DNA of 64,000 nucleotides from Rhodopseudomonas sp. AAP120. GTDB taxonomy: Bacteria > Pseudomonadota > Alphaproteobacteria > Rhizobiales > Xanthobacteraceae. The translations under genes and the position numbers were made by a program. The notes under the pieces were generated by a model, which had not been told where the DNA came from, made no database searches, and saw only the letters and a program-made list of their open reading frames with translations. Where the stretch lies: assembly GCF_001295845.1 (NCBI RefSeq), contig NZ_LJIC01000074.1, positions 1 through 64,000 of the forward strand. Reading direction: 5' to 3'. This document shows, piece after piece, positions 44,035 to 53,006 of this stretch (positions within the stretch are counted from its first letter, which is position 1; every line of letters starts with the position of its first letter).

Positions 44035-45029
44035 GCGGCGATCTCCTCGGCGCGCCAGCACGACACCGTATGGCCCGGCGCGATGGCGCCGAGCGGCGGC
44101 TGCGGCCGCGACCGGCAGACCTCGCGGGCGTTGGCGCAGCGCGCCAGGAAGGCACAGTCCGGCCCACGCTGGCCTAGCGACGGCACCATGCCGGGGATCT
44201 CGCCGAGATCGACCCAATGGTCGGGTTTGGCGACGCCGACCGCGAGATGCGGCACGCAGCCGAGCAGCCCGCGCGTATAAGGATGACGCGGCGCCGCCGC
44301 GAGTTCGTGCGACGGGCCGGTCTCGATGCAGCGGCCGGCATACAGCACGGCGATGTCGTCGGCGAGTTCGGCGACCGCGCCGAGATCGTGGGTGATCAGC
44401 ACGATCGCGGTCTCGGTCTCGTCCTGCAGCTTGGCCAGAAGATCGAAGATCTGCGCCTGCACGGTGACGTCGAGCGCGGTGGTCGGCTCGTCGGCGATCA
44501 GCAGCTTCGGCTTGCAAGCCAGCGCCATCGCGATCATCACCCGCTGCCGCATGCCGCCGGACATCTGATGCGGATAAGCCTTGGCACGCTGCTCGGCGGC
44601 TGGGATCTGCACCGCCTTGAGGAACTGCACGGCCTGTTCGGTCGCATCCTTCCGGCTCATGCGGCGGTGATAATACAGCACCTCGGCGATCTGGTCGCCG
44701 ACGGTGTAGAGCGGATTGAGCGCCGTCATCGGCTCCTGGAACACCATCGACACCGCGTCGCCGCGCAGCGCGCGCATCCGCTTGCTGCGCGCGGTCAACA
44801 GATCTTCGCCCTCGAGCAGGATGCGGCCGCCGGTGACGACGAAGCCCTCCGGCAAGAGCCGCATGATCGCCAGCGCGGTCATGCTCTTGCCGCAACCGCT
44901 CTCGCCGACCAGTGCGATCGTCTTGCCCTTGTCGATGGTGAACGACAGATTCTCCAGCACCGGCACCAGATCGCCGCGGCGATCGGTCATGCTGACGCTG
45001 AGTTTGTCGACTTCGAGCACCGGCGCCAT
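44031..45029 (-). CDS. Dipeptide/oligopeptide-type ABC transporter ATPase (DppD/OppD-like)
   Basis: A 332-residue ATPase. Walker A is [17 protein letters not shown], the signature [17 protein letters not shown], Walker [13 protein letters not shown] and the switch LITHDLGAV. The C-terminus has the oligo_HPY motif with [15 protein letters not shown]. The ATG at 45029 (second of two in a row) is best placed after GGAGGT. The gene overlaps its neighbours at both ends, typical for a single operon with dppB/C-like permeases. Confidence 0.93.
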   Translation of the reverse strand: MAPVLEVDKLSVSMTDRRGDLVPVLENLSFTIDKGKTIALVGESGCGKSMTALAIMRLLPEGFVVTGGRILLEGEDLLTARSKRMRALRGDAVSMVFQEPMTALNPLYTVGDQIAEVLYYHRRMSRKDATEQAVQFLKAVQIPAAEQRAKAYPHQMSGGMRQRVMIAMALACKPKLLIADEPTTALDVTVQAQIFDLLAKLQDETETAIVLITHDLGAVAELADDIAVLYAGRCIETGPSHELAAAPRHPYTRGLLGCVPHLAVGVAKPDHWVDLGEIPGMVPSLGQRGPDCAFLARCANAREVCRSRPQPPLGAIAPGHTVSCWRAEEIAA

Positions 45030-45031
45030 CA

Positions 45032-45946
45032 TCACCTCCGTCGCAGCCGCGGATTGACCGCATCGTTGACGCCGTCGCCCACCAGGCTGATCGCCAGCAC
45101 CGACAGGAAGATCGCGGCACCGGGGAACGTCACCGCCCACCAGGCGTCGAGCACGTAGTTGCGGTTCTGGCCGATCATCAGACCCCAGCTCATGGTGTTG
45201 GGATCGCCGAGGCCGAGGAAGCTGAGACCGCCTTCGAACAGAATGGCGACGCCGATCGCCAGCGTCGCCGACACGATGATCGGCGGCAGTGCGTTGGGCA
45301 GCACCACCCGCAGGATCAGATGCAGATTGCCGGCACCGGCGGCGCGCGACGCCTTGATGAAGTCGAGGTCGCGCAGCCGCATGAATTCTGCGCGCGTCAG
45401 CCGCGCCGCCGAGGTCCAGCTCACCGCGCCGATCGCCAGCGTGATCGTGGTCAGCTTCGGCCCGAACAGCGTCACCAACACCATGGCAAACAACAGCGGC
45501 GGCAGCACCTGGAAGAACTCGGCGATCTTGACCAAGAGGCTGTCGATCCAGCCGCCAAAGAAGCCGGCCAGCGCGCCGACGGTGACGCCGATCGCAATTG
45601 TGATCAGCGCCGCCACCGCGCCGACCGTCAGCGTCGCGCGGCCACCGTGCACCAGGCCTGCCAGCACATCGCGGCCGAGATAATCGGTGCCGAGCCAGGC
45701 ATCGGCCGACGGCGGCGTGAACGGCAGGCCGACGATCTCCAAGGGATCGATCGTGTAGATCCACGGCCCAGCCACCGTCATCGCCACCAGCAGGATCAGC
45801 AGCACCGCGCCGGCGACGCCGGACGGGCTTTTCATGAACTGACGTAACGCCGCCTTAGCGGGCGACACCGCGGGCGTCGCAGGCAGCGCAACCGGCGCGA
45901 CGGGCGTTGGCGGCGTCGCGATCAGGGTGTGGTCGAGTGTGCTCAT
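45032..45946 (-). CDS. Dipeptide-type ABC transporter permease (DppC-like)
   Basis: A 304-residue permease with a cytosolic Pro/Ala-rich N-terminus, six membrane helices (first GVAGAVLLILLVAMTVAGPWIY) and a periplasmic insert with the family block GTDYLGRDVLAGLVHGGRATL. The EAA loop is RAAGAGNLHLILRVVLPNALPPIIV. It overlaps the DppB-like gene by 4 bp and its stop overlaps the start region of the DppD-like gene. Confidence 0.93.
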   Translation of the reverse strand: MSTLDHTLIATPPTPVAPVALPATPAVSPAKAALRQFMKSPSGVAGAVLLILLVAMTVAGPWIYTIDPLEIVGLPFTPPSADAWLGTDYLGRDVLAGLVHGGRATLTVGAVAALITIAIGVTVGALAGFFGGWIDSLLVKIAEFFQVLPPLLFAMVLVTLFGPKLTTITLAIGAVSWTSAARLTRAEFMRLRDLDFIKASRAAGAGNLHLILRVVLPNALPPIIVSATLAIGVAILFEGGLSFLGLGDPNTMSWGLMIGQNRNYVLDAWWAVTFPGAAIFLSVLAISLVGDGVNDAVNPRLRRR

Positions 45947-46923
45947 CGGGCCCCCGCGCGGATCCGTGGATCGATCAGGCGGTAGACCAGATCGGTGATG
46001 ATGTTGGCGGCGATGACCATCACGGCCGAGAAGAACAGCACCGCCATCAGGGTCGGATAGTCGCGGCGCAGGATCGAGTCGAACACCAGCCGGCCCATGC
46101 CGGGCCAGCTGAACACCGTCTCGACCAGCACGGCGCCAGCGAACAAATTACCGAACTGCAGCCCGACGACGGTGACGATCGGGATCAGCGCGTTGCGCAG
46201 CGCGTGTTTGAAGATGACGACGCTCTCCGGCAGCCCCTTGGCGCGCGCGGTGCGGACATAGTCGGCCGACAGCACGTCGATCATATTGACCCGCGCCAGC
46301 CGCGAATATTGCGCCAGGAACACCAGCGCCAGCGTCAGCGACGGCAGCACCAGATGGGTCAGCACGTCGGCCACATAGGCGAAGCCGAACTTCGGATTGA
46401 CCACGTCCGCCATGCCGCTGACCGGCAGCACCGGCCACACCGAGCCGAACAGCAGCAGCAGCATCAAGCCGGTCCAGAACACCGGGGCGGCGTAGCCGGC
46501 CAGCGACAGCACGGTGACGCCGTGGCTGAGCAGGCCGTTGGGCCGCCGCGCGCTGATCACGCCGAGCAGCGTGCCGATCATCACCGCCGCGAATAGCGAC
46601 GACAGCGCCAGATAGAGCGAGGCCGGCAGCCGCTGGCCGATCAGCGACAGCACCGGCTGATTGAAGTAATAAGAATAGCCGAAATCACCGTGCAGCACCT
46701 TGCCGAGATAGGTGAAGAGCTGCGTCAACAGGCTCTGGTCGAGTCCATACTTGGCGCGCAGCTCCGCGATGACCTCGGCCGACGCCCCACCCATCTCGCC
46801 GGCGATCACCTGCACCGGATCGCCCGGCGCAAGGTGGATCAGGCAGAAATTCAGCACCAACACCGCGAGCAGCAGCGCCGCGGCGTTGGCGAGTTTTCCG
46901 AACAGATGGGTGAGAAGCGTCAT
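45943..46923 (-). CDS. Dipeptide-type ABC transporter permease (DppB-like)
   Basis: A 326-residue permease. The N-terminal helix ends in CLIHLAPGDPVQVIAG, the standard DppB/OppB signature. GYSYYFNQPVLSLIGQRLPASLYLAL and the EAA loop RTARAKGLPESVVIFKHALRNALIPIV follow, with six membrane helices in all. It lies 21 bp after the binding-protein gene and overlaps the DppC-like gene. Confidence 0.93.
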   Translation of the reverse strand: MTLLTHLFGKLANAAALLLAVLVLNFCLIHLAPGDPVQVIAGEMGGASAEVIAELRAKYGLDQSLLTQLFTYLGKVLHGDFGYSYYFNQPVLSLIGQRLPASLYLALSSLFAAVMIGTLLGVISARRPNGLLSHGVTVLSLAGYAAPVFWTGLMLLLLFGSVWPVLPVSGMADVVNPKFGFAYVADVLTHLVLPSLTLALVFLAQYSRLARVNMIDVLSADYVRTARAKGLPESVVIFKHALRNALIPIVTVVGLQFGNLFAGAVLVETVFSWPGMGRLVFDSILRRDYPTLMAVLFFSAVMVIAANIITDLVYRLIDPRIRAGAR

Positions 46924-46944
46924 GGCTGGTTCGTTGCTGTTCGA

Positions 46945-48546
46945 TCAGGTCTTCGGCGGCGTCGCCCAGTACACTTCGTCGAGCGGTGATGCGACGCCCC
47001 AGATCGTGGTCGGCAGCGCGCTCAGCCCCTTGGCGAAAGCGTTGTAGTAGGGCGCGGCGTTGATGAAGTAGATCGGCACGTCCGACACCACGATCTTCTG
47101 GAACTCCGAATACAGCGCCTTGCGCTTCTCCGGCGAAGTCTCCTGCGCGGCCTTGCCGAGGATCTCGTCGACCTTCGGGTTGGAGTATTGCTGGGTGTTC
47201 GACCAGATGATGCCCTTGCGGATGTTCGACGTCAGATAGGTGCGATCGACGCCGATCACCGGATCGCCCCAGTTGAACACCGTGTCCATCGTCAGGTCGA
47301 AGTCGAAATTGGCGACGCGCTGCGCCCAGGTCGGGAAGTCGGGCGCGGCGCGGACTTCGAGGTTGATCCCGATCCGCTTCAGCGCCGAGCGCAGATATTC
47401 GGCGATGTTGCGCTGCTGCTCGTCATTGCCGGGGATGTAGTCGATCGTCAGCGTGGCGCGGGTGCCGTTGCCGTCCGGCTTCAGCCCGGCTTCGTCGAGC
47501 AGCTTGGTGGCCTTGGCGATGTCGAGCTTGTAGGTCTCGACCGCCTTCTCTTCGAACGGCGAGCCCGGCGCGATCGGGCCGGTCGACGGCAGCGCCTTGC
47601 CGCCCATCAGCTTGCCGACGATGAAATCGCGATTGGCCGCATAGGCGATCGCCTGGCGGACGCGCACGTCGTCGAGCGGCTTCTTCTTGGTGTTGAAGGC
47701 CAGCCAGTTCAGCGCGCCGAGACCGGCGAAGCCCTTGTCGGTCATGGTGATGTTCGGCGACTTCTGCAGCCGCTCGATGTCGCGCACGCCGGTGACGTAA
47801 GGCACCGCGTGGACCTCGCCGCGCTCGGCCGACACCATCAGAGCGTTCGGATCGGAGATCAGCCGCACCACGATCTTGTCGAGCTTGGGCCGGCCCGGAA
47901 TGAAGAACTTGTCGAACTTCTCCAGCGTGTAGTACTCGCCCTGCTTGTAGTCGGCGAGCTTGTACGGGCCCGAGCCGACCGGCTTGAGGTTGGCTGGATG
48001 CGTCTTGACGTCCTGGCCGTCGCCATAGACGTGCTTGGGCAGGATCGGCATCAGCGCCGGCGACATCGCCAGCAGCAGCGCCGGATGCGGATGCGCCAGC
48101 TTGATCACCGCGGTGTGCGGGTCGGGCGTCTCGACGCTGTCGACCGCAGCCAGCATGGTCTTGAACGGATGGTTGGCCTTGATGGTCATGATCGAGAACG
48201 CGACGTCCTCGGAGGTGACCGGCTTGCCGTCGTGGAACAGCGCGTTGTCGACCAGCTTCAGCGTCACCGACAGCCCGTCGGGCGCGACCTCCCAGGACTT
48301 CGCCAGATAAGGCTGCGGATTCCAATTATCGTCGTAGCGCAGCGGGCTGGCGAAGATCTGCGTGCTCGGCATCGCGGTGGCGATACCGGACTGCACCGCG
48401 CCGTTGAAGTGACGCGGCACCTGCGTCGACCCCATCACCAGCGTTCCACCGCCGCCGGCGGACTGCGCGCGCGTTTCGAACGGCAGGCCCATCAGGGCGG
48501 CGCCGCCGAGAGCTCCGATAACAAAGGACCGCTTCGTCAACTTCAT
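46945..48546 (-). CDS. ABC transporter substrate-binding protein, peptide/nickel type (family 5)
   Basis: A 533-residue periplasmic receptor. The signal peptide is KLTKRSFVIGALGGAALMGLPFETRAQ. The SBP_bac_5 core includes SPLRYDDNWNPQPYLAKSWEVAPDG, LVDNALFHDGKPVTSEDVAFS and VGSGPYKLADYKQGEYYTLEKFD. Such proteins bind di/oligopeptides, opines, nickel chelates or related compounds. The link to an amidohydrolase suggests an amide or peptide-like ligand. The ATG at 48546 gives a clean leader with GGAG 9 nt upstream. Confidence 0.92.
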   Translation of the reverse strand: MKLTKRSFVIGALGGAALMGLPFETRAQSAGGGGTLVMGSTQVPRHFNGAVQSGIATAMPSTQIFASPLRYDDNWNPQPYLAKSWEVAPDGLSVTLKLVDNALFHDGKPVTSEDVAFSIMTIKANHPFKTMLAAVDSVETPDPHTAVIKLAHPHPALLLAMSPALMPILPKHVYGDGQDVKTHPANLKPVGSGPYKLADYKQGEYYTLEKFDKFFIPGRPKLDKIVVRLISDPNALMVSAERGEVHAVPYVTGVRDIERLQKSPNITMTDKGFAGLGALNWLAFNTKKKPLDDVRVRQAIAYAANRDFIVGKLMGGKALPSTGPIAPGSPFEEKAVETYKLDIAKATKLLDEAGLKPDGNGTRATLTIDYIPGNDEQQRNIAEYLRSALKRIGINLEVRAAPDFPTWAQRVANFDFDLTMDTVFNWGDPVIGVDRTYLTSNIRKGIIWSNTQQYSNPKVDEILGKAAQETSPEKRKALYSEFQKIVVSDVPIYFINAAPYYNAFAKGLSALPTTIWGVASPLDEVYWATPPKT

Positions 48547-48637
48547 CGCTTTGAACTCCGCCATGAGGGGTCGAGATGGGTAGCTGTCGATCCGCAGGTG
48601 TTGCGCATCGACAGAATGAGTAGTCTGGGCGCGGCGC

Positions 48638-49582
48638 TCACGCCGCGGCTCCGGCCGCAAGCGCGCGGTCGAGAATCGCATCGATCACCGCCGGCTCCGG
48701 CAGATCGGCGGTACCGACGCCGACCAGCACGATGCCGGTCGTATCGGGCTGATCCGCGGGCACCAGCGACCATACACCTTCGACCATCTGAAACACCTGC
48801 GGCGACTCCTCGCCGTCGAGCCGGCACGAGCCTTTCAGCCGCAGCAGTTCCGGCGGCAGCGCCGCCACCGCGCCGGCGATCCGGGCGCGATCGAACGCGC
48901 CGTCGCGGCGATAGGCGAAGCTGCGGAAGGCCGCACCGTGGTCCGATGCCGCCGGCGAGTCGGCGCGAAACGCCGAGGCTTGCGCCGGCGTCTCGAGCGC
49001 GGCGAGTGTCGGCAGAGAGTCGCGGGTCGTCTCGACGATGCGCACGCCAGGACGCAGCGCGAAGACGGCAGCGCGAGCGGCGTCGCGCGCGGCAGCATCG
49101 ACCAGGTCGGTCTTGGTCAGCAGCACGACGTCGCAGCGCTCGAACTGGCTGCGCACGGTGGCGCCGACGCGGGCATCGTCGATCAGCGCCGCGATCCGGC
49201 TGGCATCGGCCAGCACGATCACGCGGTCGAGCCGCAGCGTCGGTTCGATCAACGCGATCTCGGCGATCTTCCACGGATCGCCGACGCCGGAGGCTTCGAT
49301 CACGATGCGCTCGAACGGCACCTCGGCATCGAGCACCTGGCACATCGTCTCGATGAAGCTGGTGCCGATGCTGCAGCAGATGCAGCCATTGGTCAGCGTC
49401 ATGGTGGTGCCGTCGTGATCCTGGATCAGCGTCGCGTCGACGTTGATCTCACCGAAATCATTGACCAGCACCGCCGTGCGCGGTCCACCCGCGGCGAGCA
49501 GATGGTTGACGAACGTGGTCTTGCCAGCGCCGAGGAAGCCGCCGATCACCGTGACTGGAATGGTCGCGGTCGCTGTCCTCAT
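48638..49582 (-). CDS. COG0523 (CobW/YjiA) metallochaperone GTPase
   Basis: A 314-residue G3E GTPase. Walker A is VIGGFLGAGKTTFVNHLL, the metal-binding CxCC motif is LTNGCICCSIG, base recognition is LLTKTDL, and VIEASGVGDP is typical of the family. The C-terminal CobW_C domain is FRSFAYRRDGAFDR..LLRLKGSCRL. Members deliver Zn2+, Co2+ or Fe to partner enzymes such as nitrile hydratase. Here the start overlaps the amidohydrolase stop (ATGA), so the amidohydrolase is the likely client. No vitamin B12 genes are adjacent. Confidence 0.92.
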   Translation of the reverse strand: MRTATATIPVTVIGGFLGAGKTTFVNHLLAAGGPRTAVLVNDFGEINVDATLIQDHDGTTMTLTNGCICCSIGTSFIETMCQVLDAEVPFERIVIEASGVGDPWKIAEIALIEPTLRLDRVIVLADASRIAALIDDARVGATVRSQFERCDVVLLTKTDLVDAAARDAARAAVFALRPGVRIVETTRDSLPTLAALETPAQASAFRADSPAASDHGAAFRSFAYRRDGAFDRARIAGAVAALPPELLRLKGSCRLDGEESPQVFQMVEGVWSLVPADQPDTTGIVLVGVGTADLPEPAVIDAILDRALAAGAAA

Positions 49583-51222
49583 GCGCGGGGCGCCTCCCGA
49601 ACGACGCCGCCGACCACGGTGCCCCAGATCGCCACGTCCTTGAGCGTCTCTGGCGCCACGCTGAGCGGATCGTCTTCGAGCACGGCGAAGTCGGCGTATT
49701 TGCCGGTCTCGATGCTGCCGACCAGATGATCCATCTTCAGCGTGTAGGCGGCATCGACCGTGATGGCGGCGAGCGCCTGCTCCACGGTGAGCGCCTCGGT
49801 GTCGCGGCCGAGCACGCGGCCGCCCGAGGTGACGCGATTGACCGCGCACCAGGCGGTGAACAGCGGCGCCAGCGGTGTCACCGGCGCATCCGAATGGATC
49901 GCGAACGGCACGCCGATGCGGCGCGCGGTGCCGGTGGCGTCGATCCGCGACGCCCGCTCGGGCCCCATCGTCAGTTCGTAATGTGCATCGCCCCAGTAGT
50001 AGATGTGGTTGGCGAACAGATTGGCGCAAACGCCGAGGTTCTTCATCCGCCGGAACTGCGCCGCGTCCGCCATCTGGCAGTGCTGCAGCGTGTGGCGATG
50101 ATCCGGCCGCGGCGCCGCGATCTGCGCGGCTTCGATGGCGTCGAGCGCCGCTTCGGTCGCCTCGTCGCCGTTGGTGTGGATATGCAGCTGCACGCCGGCG
50201 CGGTGATACTTGTCGACCAGCCGCGGCAGCTCTTCCGGCGCGATGTACCACAGGCCGTTGGCGGCGCCGTTGTGATAGCCGGGCCAGCGCAGCCGCGCGG
50301 TGAAGCCCTGGATCGAGCCGTCGACCACCAGCTTGACGATGCCGTAGTGCAGCTTGGCGCTGGGAGTGTCGCGCAGCTTCTCGAGCTTGGCGATCGCCTG
50401 CTCGGGCGTGTGCGACACCGCGGCGAGCGCTGGCACCAGGCGGACACCGAAATCGTCCTGGCTGGCGACGCTGCGATACACCTCGATGGTCGGATCGTTG
50501 AGATCGTTGTGCAGGTCGGTGACCGTGGTGACACCCTGCACGCAGGACGACGCCGCAAAGCGCCGCACGTCGGCCTCGGTGATGGTGCCGGCCAGCGGGT
50601 TGTGGCCAAGCGCGCGGAACAGCCGCATCCGCGCCGGAATGCCCTGCAGTTCGCCACTGGCGAGCCCGTCGGCGCCGGCGACCACGCCCGAGATGTCGGT
50701 CGCACGCAGCAGGTCGGCGAGCTCGAGCGTCGCGGTGTTGACGTTGTTGATGTGGAACGAGGCGTGGACCACCAGCACCGGCCGCTTGGTCGACACCCGA
50801 TCGAGATCCTGTCGGGTCAGCATCTTGCCGCCGATATGCAGCGGATCGAATCCCCACGCGTAGAGCGGCGCGCCGTCGTCGGGCATCTCGGCTTCGGCTT
50901 GCTGCAACCGCGAGACGATCGACTCGATATCCGGCACGCCGGCGACCAGCTTGCCTTCCGGCGAACGGCGATCGAACGCGCCGACATAAGGCTGCTTCCA
51001 CATCAGGCCTTCCATGATGTGGGCATGGCCCTCGACGAAGCCAGGCATCAGCACCTTGTCGGCGAAACGATTGTCGAGCCGCGCGCCGTTCACGCACAAC
51101 TCATCGGCCGAGCCGGTCGCCACGATCCGTCCATCACGCACTGCAACATGCGTCGCGAACGGACGCATCGGGTTCATGGTGATGATCTTGCGGGCCGAGT
51201 AGACGACGGTGTCCTGATTCAC
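49579..51222 (-). CDS. YtcJ-like metal-dependent amidohydrolase
   Basis: A 547-residue protein of the Amidohydro_3 type. The first metal site is VLMPGFVEGHAHIMEG (HxH), with VHIHTNGDEATEAAL-like LHIHTNGDEATEAALDAIEA, HRHTLQHCQMADAAQFRRM and SDAPVTPLAPLFTAWCAVNR (final Asp). DHLVGSIETGKYADFAVLEDDPL closes the composite barrel. The family hydrolyses N-acyl or formamide bonds, or acts as an imidazolonepropionase-like enzyme; the substrate is unknown. The GTG at 51222 is proposed as start. First gene of the amidohydrolase/COG0523/ABC operon. Confidence 0.88.
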   Translation of the reverse strand: MNQDTVVYSARKIITMNPMRPFATHVAVRDGRIVATGSADELCVNGARLDNRFADKVLMPGFVEGHAHIMEGLMWKQPYVGAFDRRSPEGKLVAGVPDIESIVSRLQQAEAEMPDDGAPLYAWGFDPLHIGGKMLTRQDLDRVSTKRPVLVVHASFHINNVNTATLELADLLRATDISGVVAGADGLASGELQGIPARMRLFRALGHNPLAGTITEADVRRFAASSCVQGVTTVTDLHNDLNDPTIEVYRSVASQDDFGVRLVPALAAVSHTPEQAIAKLEKLRDTPSAKLHYGIVKLVVDGSIQGFTARLRWPGYHNGAANGLWYIAPEELPRLVDKYHRAGVQLHIHTNGDEATEAALDAIEAAQIAAPRPDHRHTLQHCQMADAAQFRRMKNLGVCANLFANHIYYWGDAHYELTMGPERASRIDATGTARRIGVPFAIHSDAPVTPLAPLFTAWCAVNRVTSGGRVLGRDTEALTVEQALAAITVDAAYTLKMDHLVGSIETGKYADFAVLEDDPLSVAPETLKDVAIWGTVVGGVVREAPRA

Positions 51223-51425
51223 GCTGCTGAGCCTTTCGAGCTTACAGTTGCGAGCGTGAAGCGATCCACCCGACCGCACTAGCGCCAGATGCCCCGCACG
51301 AATGGAGCCAGCACCCATCCGTCCAGCGCCGGGCTCAATGGCAGACTTCTTGCTTCTTGATTGCAAACCGACATACTCGGATTCCGCCTCGATGGATCCG
51401 CCCGCGTTGAGTAGGTTATATCGTC

Positions 51426-52997
51426 TTGGGAAAGCTCGCACAGCTCAGTTGCCAGGAAGCGCCGCGGAACGGAGCGCTTGATCCTTCAGCAAATGCCGCT
51501 TCCTTAGGCAACAGCGATGCGCTGTTCTGGGGCGCGTTGTTCCGCGGGATGGATCGTGGTGGCTCATTTCTGCAATTGCAGATCCGCCAGATCATCGTCA
51601 CCGCGATCGAGGACGGCCGGTTGCCGCTCGGCATGCGAATGCCGTCGAGCCGCGATCTGGCTGCGGTGCTCAAGGTATCGCGCAACACCGTGGTGATCGC
51701 CTACGAGCAGCTGGTGGATCAGAACTTCCTGGTGTCACGGCAGCGCAGCGGTTACTTCGTCGCCGGCCTGTCGAAGAAGATCGCCACCGGCGCGGCCAAA
51801 CCTTCGGAAGCCGCCAGTCGCGACGATGCACATTGGGCCGGGCGCTACGCGGTGCAGCCCTCGGCGCATCGCAACATCGTCAAACCGGCCGACTGGCAGG
51901 CGCAGCCGTACCCGTTCATCTTTGGCCAGTTCGATCCGAGCCTGTTCCCGACGAACGACTGGCGCGAATCGGCGCGCGCCGCGCTCAGCGTTCCCGAGAT
52001 CAACAACTGGGCGCGCGACCTGATCGACGGCGATGATCCGGCGCTGATCGAGCAGCTGCAGCTGCAGGTTCTGCCGCGCCGCGGCATTCACGCGCGCTCC
52101 GACGAGATCATGATGACGATCGGCGCGCAGCACGCGCTGTATCTGATCGCGACGCTGTTCATCAACGATCGCACCCGCGTCGGCATCGAGGAACCGGGCT
52201 ATCCGGATGCGCGCAACATCTTCCGGATGCTGACCCCGGACGTGGTGCCGCTACGTTCCGACGCGCAGGGCCTGCTGCCGGACGAAACGTTGCAGAGCTG
52301 CGCGCTGGCCTATGTCACCGCCAGCCATCAATGCCCGACCGCGACGGTGATGCCGCTGCAGCGGCGTCTCGAATTGCTGAAAGCCGCCGAGGCCGGCGAC
52401 GTAGTGCTGGTCGAGGATGATTACGAAGGCGAACTGATGGCGGAGTCATCGACCCTGCCGCCGCTGAAGAGCCTCGATCACGCCAGCAACGTGCTGTATG
52501 TCGGCAGCCTGTCGAAGGCGCTCGCACCCGGGCTGCGGCTCGGCTACGTCGTGGCGCCGGCGCCGGTGATCCGTGAACTGCGCGCGCTGCGCCGGCTGAT
52601 GCTGCGCCACCCGCCGCTCAACAACCAGCGCGTCGCCGCGCTGTTCATCGGCCTCGGCCACTATCGCTCGCATCTGCAGCAGGTCGGCCGCGTGCTGCTG
52701 GAGCGCGCCAAGCTGCTCGACCGGCTGCTGCCGCAATATCTGCCGGACTGCACGTTTTCGCGCGGCCCCGGCAGCACCAATTACTGGATCGCCTGCCCGC
52801 CCGGCACCGACGCCACCGCGCTGGCGCAGGCCGCGCTGGCGCAGGGCGTGGTGATCGAGCCCGGCGCGGTGTTCTCGATGGACGAAACCGCCAGTCGGCA
52901 CTGCTTCCGGCTGGGCTTCTCGTCGATCCGCACCGACCGCATCGAAACCGGCATCCAGCGCCTCGGCGAAGTGATCGCCCAGCATCTGAAGGCGTAG
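51426..52997 (+). CDS. MocR/PdxR-type transcriptional regulator (GntR-HTH plus aminotransferase domain)
   Basis: A 523-residue fusion. The GntR winged helix (about 45-115) reads LQIRQIIVTAIEDGRLPLGMRMPSSRDLAAVLKVSRNTVVIAYEQL. It is followed by a class I aminotransferase-like domain with the PLP lysine in VGSLSKALAPGLRLGY. The region before the first internal ATG (51549) contains SDALFWGALF, part of the conserved domain, so the TTG at 51426 is the better start. Such regulators sense PLP adducts of amino compounds. It is divergent from the amidohydrolase operon and probably controls it. Confidence 0.9.
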   Translation: MGKLAQLSCQEAPRNGALDPSANAASLGNSDALFWGALFRGMDRGGSFLQLQIRQIIVTAIEDGRLPLGMRMPSSRDLAAVLKVSRNTVVIAYEQLVDQNFLVSRQRSGYFVAGLSKKIATGAAKPSEAASRDDAHWAGRYAVQPSAHRNIVKPADWQAQPYPFIFGQFDPSLFPTNDWRESARAALSVPEINNWARDLIDGDDPALIEQLQLQVLPRRGIHARSDEIMMTIGAQHALYLIATLFINDRTRVGIEEPGYPDARNIFRMLTPDVVPLRSDAQGLLPDETLQSCALAYVTASHQCPTATVMPLQRRLELLKAAEAGDVVLVEDDYEGELMAESSTLPPLKSLDHASNVLYVGSLSKALAPGLRLGYVVAPAPVIRELRALRRLMLRHPPLNNQRVAALFIGLGHYRSHLQQVGRVLLERAKLLDRLLPQYLPDCTFSRGPGSTNYWIACPPGTDATALAQAALAQGVVIEPGAVFSMDETASRHCFRLGFSSIRTDRIETGIQRLGEVIAQHLKA

Positions 52998-53006
52998 CGG
53001 CCGCAG

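Noticed and set aside
47188-49356. A 722-residue plus-strand frame opposite the binding-protein and COG0523 genes
   Set aside because: A high-GC shadow frame. The opposite strand carries two complete, motif-bearing proteins.
48638-49582. The COG0523 gene as a cobalamin synthesis gene (cobW)
   Set aside because: No B12 synthesis genes or riboswitch are adjacent. It overlaps an amidohydrolase gene instead, so a metallochaperone role fits better.
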